Origin: Formosimonas limnophila
Lineage (GTDB): Bacteria; Pseudomonadota; Gammaproteobacteria; Burkholderiales; Burkholderiaceae
Assembly (NCBI RefSeq): GCF_014652675.1
Contig: NZ_BMZG01000003.1
Location: 45,239-109,238, forward strand
Direction: 5' to 3'
DNA length: 64,000 nucleotides
In this document: positions 15,750 through 26,700 of the stretch, in pieces
Layout: the number at the start of each line of letters is the position of its first letter
Position numbering within the stretch: the stretch's first letter is position 1
The notes under the pieces: model-generated
Told to the model about the DNA's origin: nothing
The model's input: only the letters and a program-made list of their open reading frames with translations
Database searches by the model: none
Position numbers and translations under genes: made by a program

Positions 15750-17861
15750 ATGACAACACAAGATTTATTGGTTGAATTATTGACCGAAGAGTTACCACCC
15801 AAAGCCCTCAACAAATTATCAACAGCCTTTGCCAATGGCGTGTATGAAGCATTGACTCAGCTGGGTTTGGCGGGTTCAGAATCACAACGACACGCTTATG
15901 CGACACCGCGTCGTTTGGCGGTCAGTATTTCAAATGTTGTTGAGCAGGCCGCTGATGTTACGCGCCGCGACAAAGTGCTGCCTGTTTCAGTCGGCTTGGA
16001 TGTGAATGGTCAGGCGACAGCGTCACTGACGAAAAAACTCACAGCGATGGGTTTTCCAGACAAAACGCCAGCAGACTTAGACATTGAAAATGATGGCAAG
16101 CAAGACGTGTTTTTTATTAGCTATACCCAAAAAGGGGCGATTTTGGCTGAGGTTTTGCAAACAGTTTTGTCGGACGTTTCTGCCAAATTACCGATTCCGA
16201 AAGTCATGACCTACCAAATTCACGCAGGCACGGCAGCGCAAGAAGATGTGCAGTTTGTGCGACCCGTCAAACGCGCCTTGGTTTTGTGGGGCGATGATGT
16301 GTTGCCTGTGACTGTATTTGGTGTCAAAGCCGACCGCTTGACCGATGGTCATCGGTTTATGAGCGAGCCTGCATTGTCTGTAAAAAACGCCGCAGATTAC
16401 ACCCATGTGCTGCGCAATCAAGGCATGGTTGAACCTGATTTTAAAGTGCGTCGTGAAAGCATTTATGAGCAGTTGAAACTAAAGGCAGACGCTCATCAAG
16501 TCATCATGCCCGATGAGTTACTGGATGAAGTGACGGCCTTGACTGAGTGGCCTGTGGTATATAAGGCATCATTCGATGAATCGTTTTTATCTGTGCCGCA
16601 AGAGTGCTTGATTTTGACGATGCAAACCAATCAAAAATACTTTGCCATGACAGACGCCACAGGTGCGCTGGTTAATGAGTTTTTGGTCATATCAAACATT
16701 CTCACAGATGAACCTGATAACATCATCGAAGGCAATGCGCGTGTGGTGCGTCCCCGTCTGGCCGATGCGCAGTTCTTCTTTGAGCAAGACAAGAAAAAAT
16801 CACTCGATAACATGGTGGCCAAACTGAGTAATGTGGTCTACCACAACAAACTCGGTTCGCAAGGCGAACGCGTCACGCGAGTGAAAAACATCGCGGCTTA
16901 TCTCGCCACAGCCTTGAATGCGAATGTCGCTAACGCACAGCGTGCCGCAACCATTGCTAAAGCGGATTTGGTTAGCGACATGGTCGGTGAGTTTCCTGAG
17001 TTGCAAGGTGTGATGGGGCGTTATTATGCAACGCACCATGGTGAGAGTGCTGATGTTGCTGCGGCGTGTGCAGAACACTATCAACCGCGCTTCGCAGGTG
17101 ATGAGTTGCCAGCCACAACCACGGGTTTAATCACTGCGTTGGCTGACAAGCTCGAAACCTTGGTGGGAATCTGGGGGATTGGTTTGCAGCCGACAGGCGA
17201 GAAAGACCCATTCGCTTTGCGTCGCCACGCCTTGGGCGTGGTGCGGATGATTCTTGAGAAAAGACTACCTTTATCTTTATCTGAAACCTTGGCGGCGGTT
17301 CAGTCAGAGTTTAACGACAATATGCAAGTGAAAAACAGCGAGCAAGCTGTGAAGACGTTCATGCTGGATAGGCTCAAAGGCATGCTCAAAGACCAAGGCT
17401 ATGCACCCGCACACATTGAAGCGGTGTTGTCGAATAACCCTGATCGTTTGGATGAAGTTGAGGACAAGCTTGCTGCTGTCAAGGCATTCGCAGTGTTGCC
17501 CGAAGCCACGAATCTGGCTGCTGCCAACAAACGTTGCGTGAATATTTTGCGCAAAGCGACTGAGAAAGATGAAGCCATTGCGCCTGAAGTCGATAAAACC
17601 CTATTGTCTGAGTCCGCTGAGCAAGCATTGGCCAATGCGGTTGAGGCGGTTCGCCCATCGGTACAAACGGCGATTGAACAGCGTGCTTATCAGACAGCCT
17701 TGACGTCATTGGCGAGTTTACGTGAACCTGTTGATGCGTTTTTTGTGGATGTGATGGTGATGGTGGATGATGCGGCGGTGCGTGCGAATCGCTTGAAACT
17801 GTTGCAAGACTTGGCGCAATTAATGAACGGCGTTGCGGATATTTCGCAACTTGCGGTGTAA
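15750..17861 (+). CDS. glyS: Glycyl-tRNA synthetase beta subunit
   Basis: A 703-residue beta subunit of the bacterial alpha2-beta2 glycyl-tRNA synthetase: it begins QDLLVELLTEELPPKALNKL, has the HD-like region LVSDMVGEFPELQGVMGRYY near residue 407, and a DALR-type anticodon-binding tail. It needs the catalytic alpha subunit GlyQ. In most proteobacteria glyQ lies directly upstream; here gap does, so glyQ must be elsewhere. gmhB follows 14 bp after the stop. Confidence 0.96.
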   Translation: MTTQDLLVELLTEELPPKALNKLSTAFANGVYEALTQLGLAGSESQRHAYATPRRLAVSISNVVEQAADVTRRDKVLPVSVGLDVNGQATASLTKKLTAMGFPDKTPADLDIENDGKQDVFFISYTQKGAILAEVLQTVLSDVSAKLPIPKVMTYQIHAGTAAQEDVQFVRPVKRALVLWGDDVLPVTVFGVKADRLTDGHRFMSEPALSVKNAADYTHVLRNQGMVEPDFKVRRESIYEQLKLKADAHQVIMPDELLDEVTALTEWPVVYKASFDESFLSVPQECLILTMQTNQKYFAMTDATGALVNEFLVISNILTDEPDNIIEGNARVVRPRLADAQFFFEQDKKKSLDNMVAKLSNVVYHNKLGSQGERVTRVKNIAAYLATALNANVANAQRAATIAKADLVSDMVGEFPELQGVMGRYYATHHGESADVAAACAEHYQPRFAGDELPATTTGLITALADKLETLVGIWGIGLQPTGEKDPFALRRHALGVVRMILEKRLPLSLSETLAAVQSEFNDNMQVKNSEQAVKTFMLDRLKGMLKDQGYAPAHIEAVLSNNPDRLDEVEDKLAAVKAFAVLPEATNLAAANKRCVNILRKATEKDEAIAPEVDKTLLSESAEQALANAVEAVRPSVQTAIEQRAYQTALTSLASLREPVDAFFVDVMVMVDDAAVRANRLKLLQDLAQLMNGVADISQLAV

Positions 17862-17875
17862 ACACGGTGAATAAC

Positions 17876-18421
17876 ATGGACAGTGTTGAGCGTCTGATTA
17901 TCTTGTCTCGTGATGGTGTGATTAACGAAGATCGCGGCATCATCACAAAGCCAGATGACTGGGTGCCGATTGAAGGTAGTCTGGAGGCTTTGGCGCGCTT
18001 GCATCGAGCGCATTTTAAAGTTGTGGTTGCCACCAATCAACCGGGCATCATGTTGGGCAAGCTCACGGTGTCCGATTTGAATGCGATTCACCAAAAAATG
18101 CATGCAGAGGTTGATGCGGCCGGTGGCAAGATTGAAGCGATCTTTTTCTGCCCGCACACGGCCGATGCAGGTTGTAATTACCGAAAACCATCCCCTGAAA
18201 TGCTCAATGACATCGCACAGCGGTTCGATGTGAGTTTGAACGAGGTGATTTATGTTGGCGACACGCTCAACGATATGAGTGCAGCGCATAAAGCGGGTTG
18301 CCAACCGTATTTGGTACTCACGGGGCAAGGCGGTAAAACTTACGCCGATGGGGTGCTCAATGATACGCATGTTCGCGTCAATTTGGCAGCGGTAGTGCGT
18401 GAGTTGGTGGGTAAAGTTTGA
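17876..18421 (+). CDS. gmhB: GmhB-like HAD phosphatase lacking the catalytic nucleophile
   Basis: 181 residues from ATG 17876 (GGTGA ribosome site 5 bp upstream; a GTG at 17867 is the alternative). Family: D-glycero-beta-D-manno-heptose-1,7-bisphosphate phosphatase, used for LPS inner-core heptose. Position next to glyS and the overall fold (TNQPG, CPH near residue 89, RKPSPEM, VGDTLNDM) fit. The HAD motif I, normally LDRDG, reads LSRDG here: the aspartate nucleophile is Ser-11 (TCT). The zinc site, normally CPH...CxC, reads CPH...CNY, losing the last ligand. It is either a non-catalytic homologue or a gene in decay. Confidence 0.85.
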   Translation: MDSVERLIILSRDGVINEDRGIITKPDDWVPIEGSLEALARLHRAHFKVVVATNQPGIMLGKLTVSDLNAIHQKMHAEVDAAGGKIEAIFFCPHTADAGCNYRKPSPEMLNDIAQRFDVSLNEVIYVGDTLNDMSAAHKAGCQPYLVLTGQGGKTYADGVLNDTHVRVNLAAVVRELVGKV

Positions 18422-18494
18422 CTGTGAGAGGCCAAGAACACCTAATTTTGTGTCGAGCCTCAAATCTTCATTGGATGAAGTGCTAACACTTCAA

Positions 18495-18530
18495 TAAAAA
18501 AACAGATACGTATCGGTATCTGTTTTTTTA
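18495..18530. terminator. Bidirectional terminator between gmhB and the FAD oxidoreductase
   Basis: AACAGATAC and GTATCTGTT arms with flanking A-run and T-run, placed between convergent genes. Confidence 0.8.
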
Positions 18531-19954
18531 TTGATTGAGTATTTTTCCAGGATTTATCATGTTTAGTGGATCTAAGCTCTGCTTGATGACCCTCATTAGA
18601 TTGAGTTCTACAGGGCTTTTAAGTTGTTCTAACCAATCTTTCTTAAGTAACCCTATCCCGTGCTCAGCAGAAATACTGCCCTTGTGCTGTTGGACTTGAT
18701 TGTAAACAATTTGGTTGATGTCTGTTTCAGCGGCCATGAGGGCGTTCGCGTTTGCAAATGCCTGACCACGAGACACATTAAAGTGCAAATTGCCGTCGCC
18801 GATGTGGCCAAAAATGGTTGGTTCAATGGAGGGGTAATGTTGCTCTAGTTGCGAGCACGTGACTTCAACAAAGTTGGCAATGGCACTGATGGGAACACTA
18901 ATGTCGTGTTTGATGTTTTTACCCACTCGTTTTTGAGCGGCAGATATCTGTTCACGAATTTGCCAAAACTGCATTTGTTGTGTACCGCTTTGTGCAACGA
19001 TGGCGTTTTTGATGAAGCCTTGCTCAATGGCTGCGCTGATGTGATGATTGAATGATTGATGCAATGCGTTCAGTGCATCGGTTTGTGTGCTGGTGTGGCT
19101 GATTTCAATCAAGGCAACGTGGGCTTGGGTATCGTCGGCGAAAGGGTGCTGATGGTTAAACTGGTCACAAACCAAGTTCAGCGCATTCGGCGAGATGTAT
19201 TCAAAAGCGGTGAGTTGTGCATCAAATTGTTTTTGACAGGTATTGAACGCTTGTACGATGTGATGCAAGTCTTTGGTGGCAATAAAAGCGGTCAATGTAT
19301 CAACGGGTGAAGGGAATAATTTGAGCACCGCTGCCGTGATGATGCCCAGTGTACCTTCGGCACCGATGAACAGGTGTTTCAAGTCGTAGCCTGTGTTGTT
19401 TTTGCGCAGCGTATTCAATCCTGACCAAATATCGCCGTTCGGTAAGACCACTTCTAAACCCAGACACAGATCACGGGTGTTGCCGTAGCGTAGGACTTGC
19501 GTGCCACCTGCATTGGTGGCGAGATTGCCGCCAATGGTGGCCGTACCTTCTGAAGCGAGTGACAGTGGATAAAGCAAGCCATGCTCTTGTGCGATTTGCT
19601 GAGCGTGTTCAAGTGTGACGCCTGCCTCAACTGTCATGGTGCGATTGGCCTCGTCAATCTGACGTACCGCATTCACTCTTGTGAGATTGAGCAACACGCT
19701 GGGGTGATCGGGTAACACAGCAGCACCGCCGACCAAGCCTGTGTTGCCGCCTTGCGGAATGATGGCGATTGGCGGGTTTTGAGCCACACAAAGTTTGACC
19801 ACTTCAGCGACTTCGGCGGTGTTTTTGGGCAATACAACAGCGATGGGCGCATGATGATAGCGGTTGCGCTCATCTGTGTGGTAGGGCTGTGCGGCTTCAT
19901 TTGTCCGAATGTTTGTCGTACCAACGATGCTGCCCAATGATGTTAAGAAATCGT

Positions 19955-19958
<4 letters not shown>
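18528..19958 (-). CDS. FAD-binding oxidoreductase of the GlcD/D-lactate dehydrogenase group
   Basis: 476 residues from ATG 19958. The N-terminal FAD-binding type 4 domain shows IIPQGGNTGLVGGA near residue 75 and GTATIGGNLATNAGG near residue 139; the C-terminal FAD-oxidase domain ends with SAEHGIGLLKKDWL, a conserved motif of D-2-hydroxyacid dehydrogenases. Likely oxidises a 2-hydroxy acid such as D-lactate or D-2-hydroxyglutarate; the substrate cannot be chosen from sequence. The start overlaps the stop of the DUF2069 gene in an ATGA, implying translational coupling; longer in-frame starts would run into that gene. Confidence 0.9.
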
Positions 19959-21273
<1,315 letters not shown>

Positions 21274-21371
21274 TTACAATGGCGCATTATATCAGTGTAT
21301 CTGTGCTGCTCAATACAGCGAGTCCACTGAACAGATGCAGTGAAACGCAATAAATAAAGAATTGAATTGAT

Positions 21372-22604
21372 ATGAAACAGTTTTTCCCTCTCATTCGTGA
21401 AGAATGGCAACGCTTTCGCGCGGCGATGCGCTTTTTGACGGCTCGCATGGCCACGCATCGTCTCACGCAGGTTGCGGGTAGCCTGAGCTTTACCACGGTG
21501 TTGTCCTTGATTCCCTTGTTGGTTGTGACCTTGTCGGTACTCACAGGTTTTCCCGTGTTTGCTAAATTTCAAACCGAAATCCAACAAATGATGCTCGAGA
21601 ACCTCATGCCTGAGCGAATGAGCCAAGTGGTGATGAAACAAATCACACAGTTCGCTGAGCAAAGCTCGAAGTTGTCGGTGCTCGGTGGTGCGCTGTTGTT
21701 TGTCTCTGCGCTCTTGACCATGGGTACAGTCGATCGCGTGTTCAATGATATTTGGCAGGTGAGACGCCGTGGGCTTTTACGCAAAAATGTCTTGGTGTAT
21801 TGGGCGATTTTGACGGCAGGGCCGATATTGTTTGTATTGGTTTTGTTGTTGGGCAATTATTTCGTGGATGTGTTGAAGGCTTGGCCTAGAGTTGAAGTCG
21901 CTTTGAGTTTGGTGGTTCCCTTTTTGGTGGCAACGTTTGCATTCTCTTGTCTGTATGTGTTTGTCCCGAATCGGAAAGTGGCTTGGAAAGATGGTTTGGT
22001 TGGTGGCGCAGTGGCCGCGGTGTTGTTTGTGGTTTTGACGCAGTCATTTACGGCGATCTTTAAAACATTCCAAGTCTATGCGGTCTTGTACAGCGCTTTT
22101 AGCATTATTCCCGCGTTTTTTCTGTGGCTTTATGTATTTTGGTTGGTGATTTTGTTTGGCGCGAGCATTGCAGCGAGTTTGCCGATTCTCAAGTATGAGC
22201 GTTGGCGTAAAGTACCGCGAGCAGGTGATGATTTACCAGAAGCATTGATGATTTTGTATATTCTGTATCAGGCGCAACGCTCGCCATCACGGATGGTGAG
22301 CTGGTCATCGATTCAGACGCAGTTGCGGCTCAATAGCGAAGACTTGGCTGACATCATGAACAAACTTCAGGAGCATGGCTGGATTGGTCGTGTGCGGCGC
22401 CCTGACGACAGCACGGGCTGGGCGTTGATTTGTGACACTGGCGAAGTGACATTGGCTCATTTATACGATGTGTTTGTTTTTGACTCACAGTATTTTGCAG
22501 CCCAAGCACAGAAACACGAGTTGCCGTGGGCTCGTCGATTCACGGATATGCATAAATCTGGTCATCACCGAATTTATCTTAGTGAGCTTTTTGAGCAGAG
22601 ATAG
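21372..22604 (+). CDS. YihY/BrkB-family inner membrane protein
   Basis: A 410-residue integral membrane protein of the YihY (UPF0761, often called BrkB or RbnB) family, with about six membrane helices between residues 30 and 270 including LSFTTVLSLIPLLVVTLSVL and IPAFFLWLYVFWLVILFGAS, and a C-terminal winged-helix-like cytoplasmic region (about 290-400). The biochemical function of the family is not established. Divergent from wrbA with 140 bp between the starts. Confidence 0.9.
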   Translation: MKQFFPLIREEWQRFRAAMRFLTARMATHRLTQVAGSLSFTTVLSLIPLLVVTLSVLTGFPVFAKFQTEIQQMMLENLMPERMSQVVMKQITQFAEQSSKLSVLGGALLFVSALLTMGTVDRVFNDIWQVRRRGLLRKNVLVYWAILTAGPILFVLVLLLGNYFVDVLKAWPRVEVALSLVVPFLVATFAFSCLYVFVPNRKVAWKDGLVGGAVAAVLFVVLTQSFTAIFKTFQVYAVLYSAFSIIPAFFLWLYVFWLVILFGASIAASLPILKYERWRKVPRAGDDLPEALMILYILYQAQRSPSRMVSWSSIQTQLRLNSEDLADIMNKLQEHGWIGRVRRPDDSTGWALICDTGEVTLAHLYDVFVFDSQYFAAQAQKHELPWARRFTDMHKSGHHRIYLSELFEQR

Positions 22605-22752
22605 AAGAATCAAACCGTGGTTTTTGGTTTTTCGGTGTTTGTGTGATTAAAAGGGGTGCAATTGCGCACACTTATGGTTACAATGCGCTTAAATTATGTG
22701 CTGCTTGTTGCGTGGCTCATCTCACTATTTACATTTCCTGTTGGAGAAGATA

Positions 22753-23193
22753 ATGAAAGTCGCTGATATTTTAAAAACCAAAAGTTTTGCGCTTTTTACC
22801 GCTACCCCTGATACTGAGCTTCAAACGGCTGTTGACCTAATGGCTGAAAAAGATATGGGTTCGCTGGTGGTCTTGGAAAATGGCTTTTTGGTCGGTATGC
22901 TCACTTTCCGTGAAATCAATAAATCATTGAGCTTCACACGCGGCACGATCACTGGCACATTGGTTAGAGACGTCATGGATGCAGCGCCATTGATTTTGAC
23001 CTCCGAAACAGATGTGAACGAAACGCGCCAACAGATGCTTGACCGTCATGCACGCTATGTACCGATTATGGACAATGGCACCCTCATGGGGGTGGTGTCT
23101 TTTTATGATGTGGCCAAGGCGATGCTGCAAGCGCAGCAGCTCGAAAATCAAATGCTCAAGGCTTATATCCGCGACTGGCCAGCTGAAAACTGA
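22753..23193 (+). CDS. Tandem CBS-domain protein
   Basis: 146 residues from ATG 22753, preceded by TTGGAGAAG, a strong ribosome site. Two CBS domains (about 8-60 and 75-125) form one Bateman module, with MAEKDMGSLVVLENG and HARYVPIMDNGTLMGVVS. Such stand-alone pairs bind adenine nucleotides and sense energy state. A terminator follows directly. Confidence 0.88.
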   Translation: MKVADILKTKSFALFTATPDTELQTAVDLMAEKDMGSLVVLENGFLVGMLTFREINKSLSFTRGTITGTLVRDVMDAAPLILTSETDVNETRQQMLDRHARYVPIMDNGTLMGVVSFYDVAKAMLQAQQLENQMLKAYIRDWPAEN

Positions 23194-23211
23194 TTCAAGA
23201 TAGATTTGATT

Positions 23212-23245
23212 AAAACGGGCAACGATGGGTTGCCCGTTTTTTTGT
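23212..23245 (+). terminator. Terminator after the CBS gene
   Basis: AAACGGGCAAC and GTTGCCCGTTT arms followed by seven T. Confidence 0.85.
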
Positions 23246-23346
23246 CCTCTTTTACTTGGGTTTTGGCAAGATTGGAACTTTGCTTTGTCTCATTGGCTCG
23301 CTATGATGCTTGTTGGTCAATGACTGAATCTTTTGGAAAGAAAAAC

Positions 23347-24595
23347 ATGGTCTTAAAACGAAATATCTCGATGCGCCAAGGTGTCATACTCGCTATTGGC
23401 ATGGTGTTGGGTTCTGGATTATTTGGCTTGCCTGGATTGGCAATTGAGCTTGGTGGCGCAGATGTGGCATTGCTCGGCTGGTTGGTGATGGCGCTGGTGA
23501 TGTCGCCAATGCTGTATGTGTTCATTGTGTTGGGACGCGCTTACCCACAAGCAGATGGTTTGACGCAGTATGCGCAGGTGGCGGTGGCGGGAGCGGCGCT
23601 TGATTCTGTCCGAGGTCGTATGGCAAAGGGGGCTGTGTTGGTTTTGCTCACAGGGACTTTTGCACTCGGGATTCCCGCATCGATTTGGGTGGCTGCTAGT
23701 TATGTGTTGCATGCTTTTGGTGTGGAGGCCTCATGGGCAAGGGCAGCATTGACAGCCGTTTTCTTGTTGGCGTGTACAGTGATGAATTTACGTGGTGTGA
23801 GCGTGCTGGCTAAGGTGAATGCGGCGAGTCTGTATGTTTTACTGGCGGTGGTGGCTGTGCTGATTGTGGGCAATTGGGATGCTTTGGACGGTACGGTGAC
23901 GCATGTGGTGGCATGGCGAATTCAGAATTTTTCAGCTCAGTCATTGTGGGCTGTGATGGCGTTTCTGTTTTGGGCGAGTTGCGTGACCCGCAACGAAACA
24001 TCCCGCGCGTGTATGTCTGGAGTTTCATACTCGTGGTCGCACTGTACGTGGCACTGGCTGCTGTGATGTCGGGTGCTGCGTGGCGCGGGCAAAATGTGGC
24101 TGGCGAATCGGGTTTGTTGGTGTTATTTAACAGGCCGTGGCTGATATTTGTTTTAGGTGTGACGATGGGATTGATGATTATCGCATCGCAAAATGCGTGG
24201 ATTTTTGGGCGTCACGGATGTTATATAGTGCGGCAAATGAGGGGTTTTTTCCAAAATCATGGGCGGTTTTGAATCAGGCACAGATGCCTGAGCGGGCATT
24301 GTGGCTTTTGTTTGTTGCGTTTAGCTTATCCTTGGTGATTTTAAGCGTCGGTTGGCTGAGCGTGGCACAGATGATGACGCTGGTGAGCCAAAACTTCATG
24401 GTGTTGTATGCGGTTTCATTGCTTGCATACTGGCGTATTATTTGGCTGCGGCCAAGTGTGGTGGCTGTGCTGATGGGCATCGTAGCGACTGGGTCGTGTG
24501 TGTTTCTGTTGCAGGGGTTTACTTGGTGGTGGTTGTTTCCTTTGACTTTGCTCGGGTTTGGTGCATGGCGCGGTCGATGTTGTTTGGGAACTTAG
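23347..24595 (+). pseudogene. APC-family amino acid permease broken by two frame disruptions
   Basis: From ATG 23347 (GGAAAG ribosome site) the frame encodes an APC permease N-terminus: MRQGVILAIGMVLGSGLFGL, resembling YjeH-type exporters. At about 23971-23975, just after FLFW, homologous sequence continues in another frame as GELRDPQRNIPRVYVW; a stretch of roughly 12-15 residues normally lying between is missing, so this is a deletion of a length not divisible by three. A second shift occurs at a GGG run at 24207-24209: AWIFG continues as ASRMLYSAANEGFFP, explained by loss of one G. The remaining frame ends at 24595. A functional transporter cannot be made without two corrections. Confidence 0.85.
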
Positions 24596-24661
24596 AAGGC
24601 TGAAAACGCTGTGTTATGATGTGAGTCACATCAGTTTTTATGATTTTTTATTGAGCAAAAT

Positions 24662-25183
24662 ATGAATGTTGAAAAGAACTCTCCTTTGCAATTTGAAACG
24701 GCCTACGACTGGCTTGGTGGCGAAGCGCGTGTGCGTGAGCTGACGACACGGTTTTATGATTTGATGGATTTGGAGCAGAAATTCGCTGCGCTGCGTGCCG
24801 CGCATGGTGTGTCGTTGGGTGAGGCACGCGAGCGCCTGTTTCTGTTTTTGTCGGGGTGGTTAGGCGGGCCACCGTTGTACATGCAGACGCATGGTCATCC
24901 GAAGCTGCGTGCGCGGCATTTGCCATTTAAAATTGGTGTCACTGAACGTGACCAGTGGGTGGCGTGTATGGCGCAGGCGATGCGTGAAATCGGTGTGCCT
25001 GATGATTTATATCAGCGGTTAATTGAATCGTTTTATAACACAGCCGACTGGATGAGGAATCAACCTGACTCGGTAGAAGGCGCGCCGCAGATGCCGTCAC
25101 CTGCTGGGGTTTATCAGCCACAAGTCAAACAGAAGTTGCATCAAATCACTGAGGCTTATGGTGTGCCGAAAGAGTCAATATGA
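24662..25183 (+). CDS. Group II truncated haemoglobin
   Basis: A 173-residue globin, somewhat longer than the 130-residue core. Visible landmarks: YDWLGGEARVRELTTRFYDLM (B-helix with Tyr B10), the proximal His in RARHLPFKIG near residue 83 and Trp G8 in RDQWVACM, which marks group II. These proteins bind O2, NO or peroxide. The last base quartet overlaps rmuC in an ATGA, so the two are coupled. The extra 40 C-terminal residues are not part of the globin fold. Confidence 0.9.
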   Translation: MNVEKNSPLQFETAYDWLGGEARVRELTTRFYDLMDLEQKFAALRAAHGVSLGEARERLFLFLSGWLGGPPLYMQTHGHPKLRARHLPFKIGVTERDQWVACMAQAMREIGVPDDLYQRLIESFYNTADWMRNQPDSVEGAPQMPSPAGVYQPQVKQKLHQITEAYGVPKESI

Positions 25184-26553
25184 ATAACATCCTAGTGTTT
25201 TTGTACCTTTTGTTGGCTATTTTATTGATTTTGTTGGGGTTTGTAATGGTTTTGTGGTTGCGTTTAAACCAATCGCAAAGAATCAGCGACCAAATTTTGA
25301 ATAATCTTGATTCATCGTTTGATGAAACGCATCAGTTGTTTCGTGAGCAGGGTTTAAAGGCGCGTGAGCACGCTGGTGTGTTGGCTCATCAGCAGCGTGA
25401 CGAGTTGGGGCAGTCGTTATTTCAAGTGCAAACGCTGCTCAATACGCAGCTCAAAGAAGTGCGTGAGACGCAAAGCACTGAGAGTGCCAATGCACGAGAG
25501 ACGCTGGTGCAGCAGCTCAATGCAACGACCTCACAGCTCATGCAACAGTTGCAACTGCTCAATGACACCACGGAGCGACGTTTGACCCAAATGCGTGAAA
25601 ACATTGAGCAGCGTCTTACCTCCATCGAGCAAAAAAATGAAACCAAACTCGAACAAATGCGCCAAACCGTGGATGAAAAACTACATGCCACATTGGAAAA
25701 ACGCTTGGGTGAGTCCTTTAAACAAGTCTCCGATAGGTTGGAGCAAGTGCACAAAGGCTTGGGCGAGATGCAGTCGCTCGCGGCGGGTGTGGGTGATTTG
25801 AAGCGCGTGTTGACCAATGTCAAAACGCGCGGCACGTGGGGTGAGATGCAACTGGCTAATTTGCTTGAGCAGGTATTCACCCCCGAACAATACGCTGCCA
25901 ACGTGGCCACTGTGCCCGAATCAACCGCACGTGTTGAGTTTGCCATCAAACTGCCTGGACGTTCTGAGAGCGAGCCTGTTTGGTTGCCGATTGACGCGAA
26001 GTTTCCGCGTGAGCAGTATGACCGAATGCAAGATGCCCAAGACGCTGCCGATGCTGAAGCATTGGCCAAGTCGCAAGGTGAATTGGTGAGTGCCATACTG
26101 AAAGAAGCCAGAACCATTGCTGAGAAGTACGTCTCTCCACCGCATACCACGGACTTTGCGATTTTGTTTTTACCCACAGAAGGCTTGTATGCCGAAGTGG
26201 CTCGTCAAGCCGGGCTGCTTGATACCTTGCAGCGTGAGTACCGTGTGGTGGTCGCTGGACCGACGACGCTGATGGCAATTTTAAATAGTTTGCACATGGG
26301 CTTTAGAACCCTCGCTTTAGAAAAACGCGCCAGTGATGTGTGGCAGGTATTGGGCGCGGTGAAAACAGAGTTTGGCAAATTTGGCGATGTGCTGGCCAAA
26401 ACCCGTGATAGCTTAGAGCGTGCTGCAAAGAATATAGACTCTGCGCAAGTGCGTACACGGGCCATGACGCGCGCGCTATCTGGTGTGGAGCAATTAGAGA
26501 CGGGCAAGAGTGCGGCGTTATTGTCTTTAGATGCAGAATTGCCTGATGAGTGA
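25180..26553 (+). CDS. rmuC: DNA recombination protein RmuC
   Basis: 457 residues: one N-terminal membrane helix (about 5-28), a long coiled coil (about 35-185) and the RmuC nuclease-like domain with VLTNVKTRGTWGEMQLANLL near residue 209 and LPIDAKFPREQYDRM near residue 268. RmuC limits inversions at short inverted repeats in E. coli. Translationally coupled to the truncated haemoglobin gene. Confidence 0.94.
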   Translation: MNNILVFLYLLLAILLILLGFVMVLWLRLNQSQRISDQILNNLDSSFDETHQLFREQGLKAREHAGVLAHQQRDELGQSLFQVQTLLNTQLKEVRETQSTESANARETLVQQLNATTSQLMQQLQLLNDTTERRLTQMRENIEQRLTSIEQKNETKLEQMRQTVDEKLHATLEKRLGESFKQVSDRLEQVHKGLGEMQSLAAGVGDLKRVLTNVKTRGTWGEMQLANLLEQVFTPEQYAANVATVPESTARVEFAIKLPGRSESEPVWLPIDAKFPREQYDRMQDAQDAADAEALAKSQGELVSAILKEARTIAEKYVSPPHTTDFAILFLPTEGLYAEVARQAGLLDTLQREYRVVVAGPTTLMAILNSLHMGFRTLALEKRASDVWQVLGAVKTEFGKFGDVLAKTRDSLERAAKNIDSAQVRTRAMTRALSGVEQLETGKSAALLSLDAELPDE

Positions 26554-26607
26554 GGATATCAGAGGGGCGCAAAACCGCTTTCCCAATTGTATTGCTCTAT
26601 GTCACAA

Positions 26608-26648
26608 TACAGTTTATCCGCCAAATTTTTAACTGTATCGGTACTGTA
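26608..26648 (+). promoter_or_regulatory. Repeated ACTGTA operator before the aminotransferase gene
   Basis: AACTGTAT (26631-26638) is inverted relative to ATACAGTT (26608-26615), and ACTGTA recurs at 26632 and 26643, an 11-bp period (one helix turn). A TATATT -10-like hexamer lies at 26663. Mixed inverted and direct repeats of this type are typical of GntR/MocR regulators, which often control such aminotransferase genes. No such regulator is adjacent. Confidence 0.5.
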
Positions 26649-26700
26649 CTGTTTAAATGCGCTATATTAAGGTCGCAATATCATCCCCCATGAGGTCATT

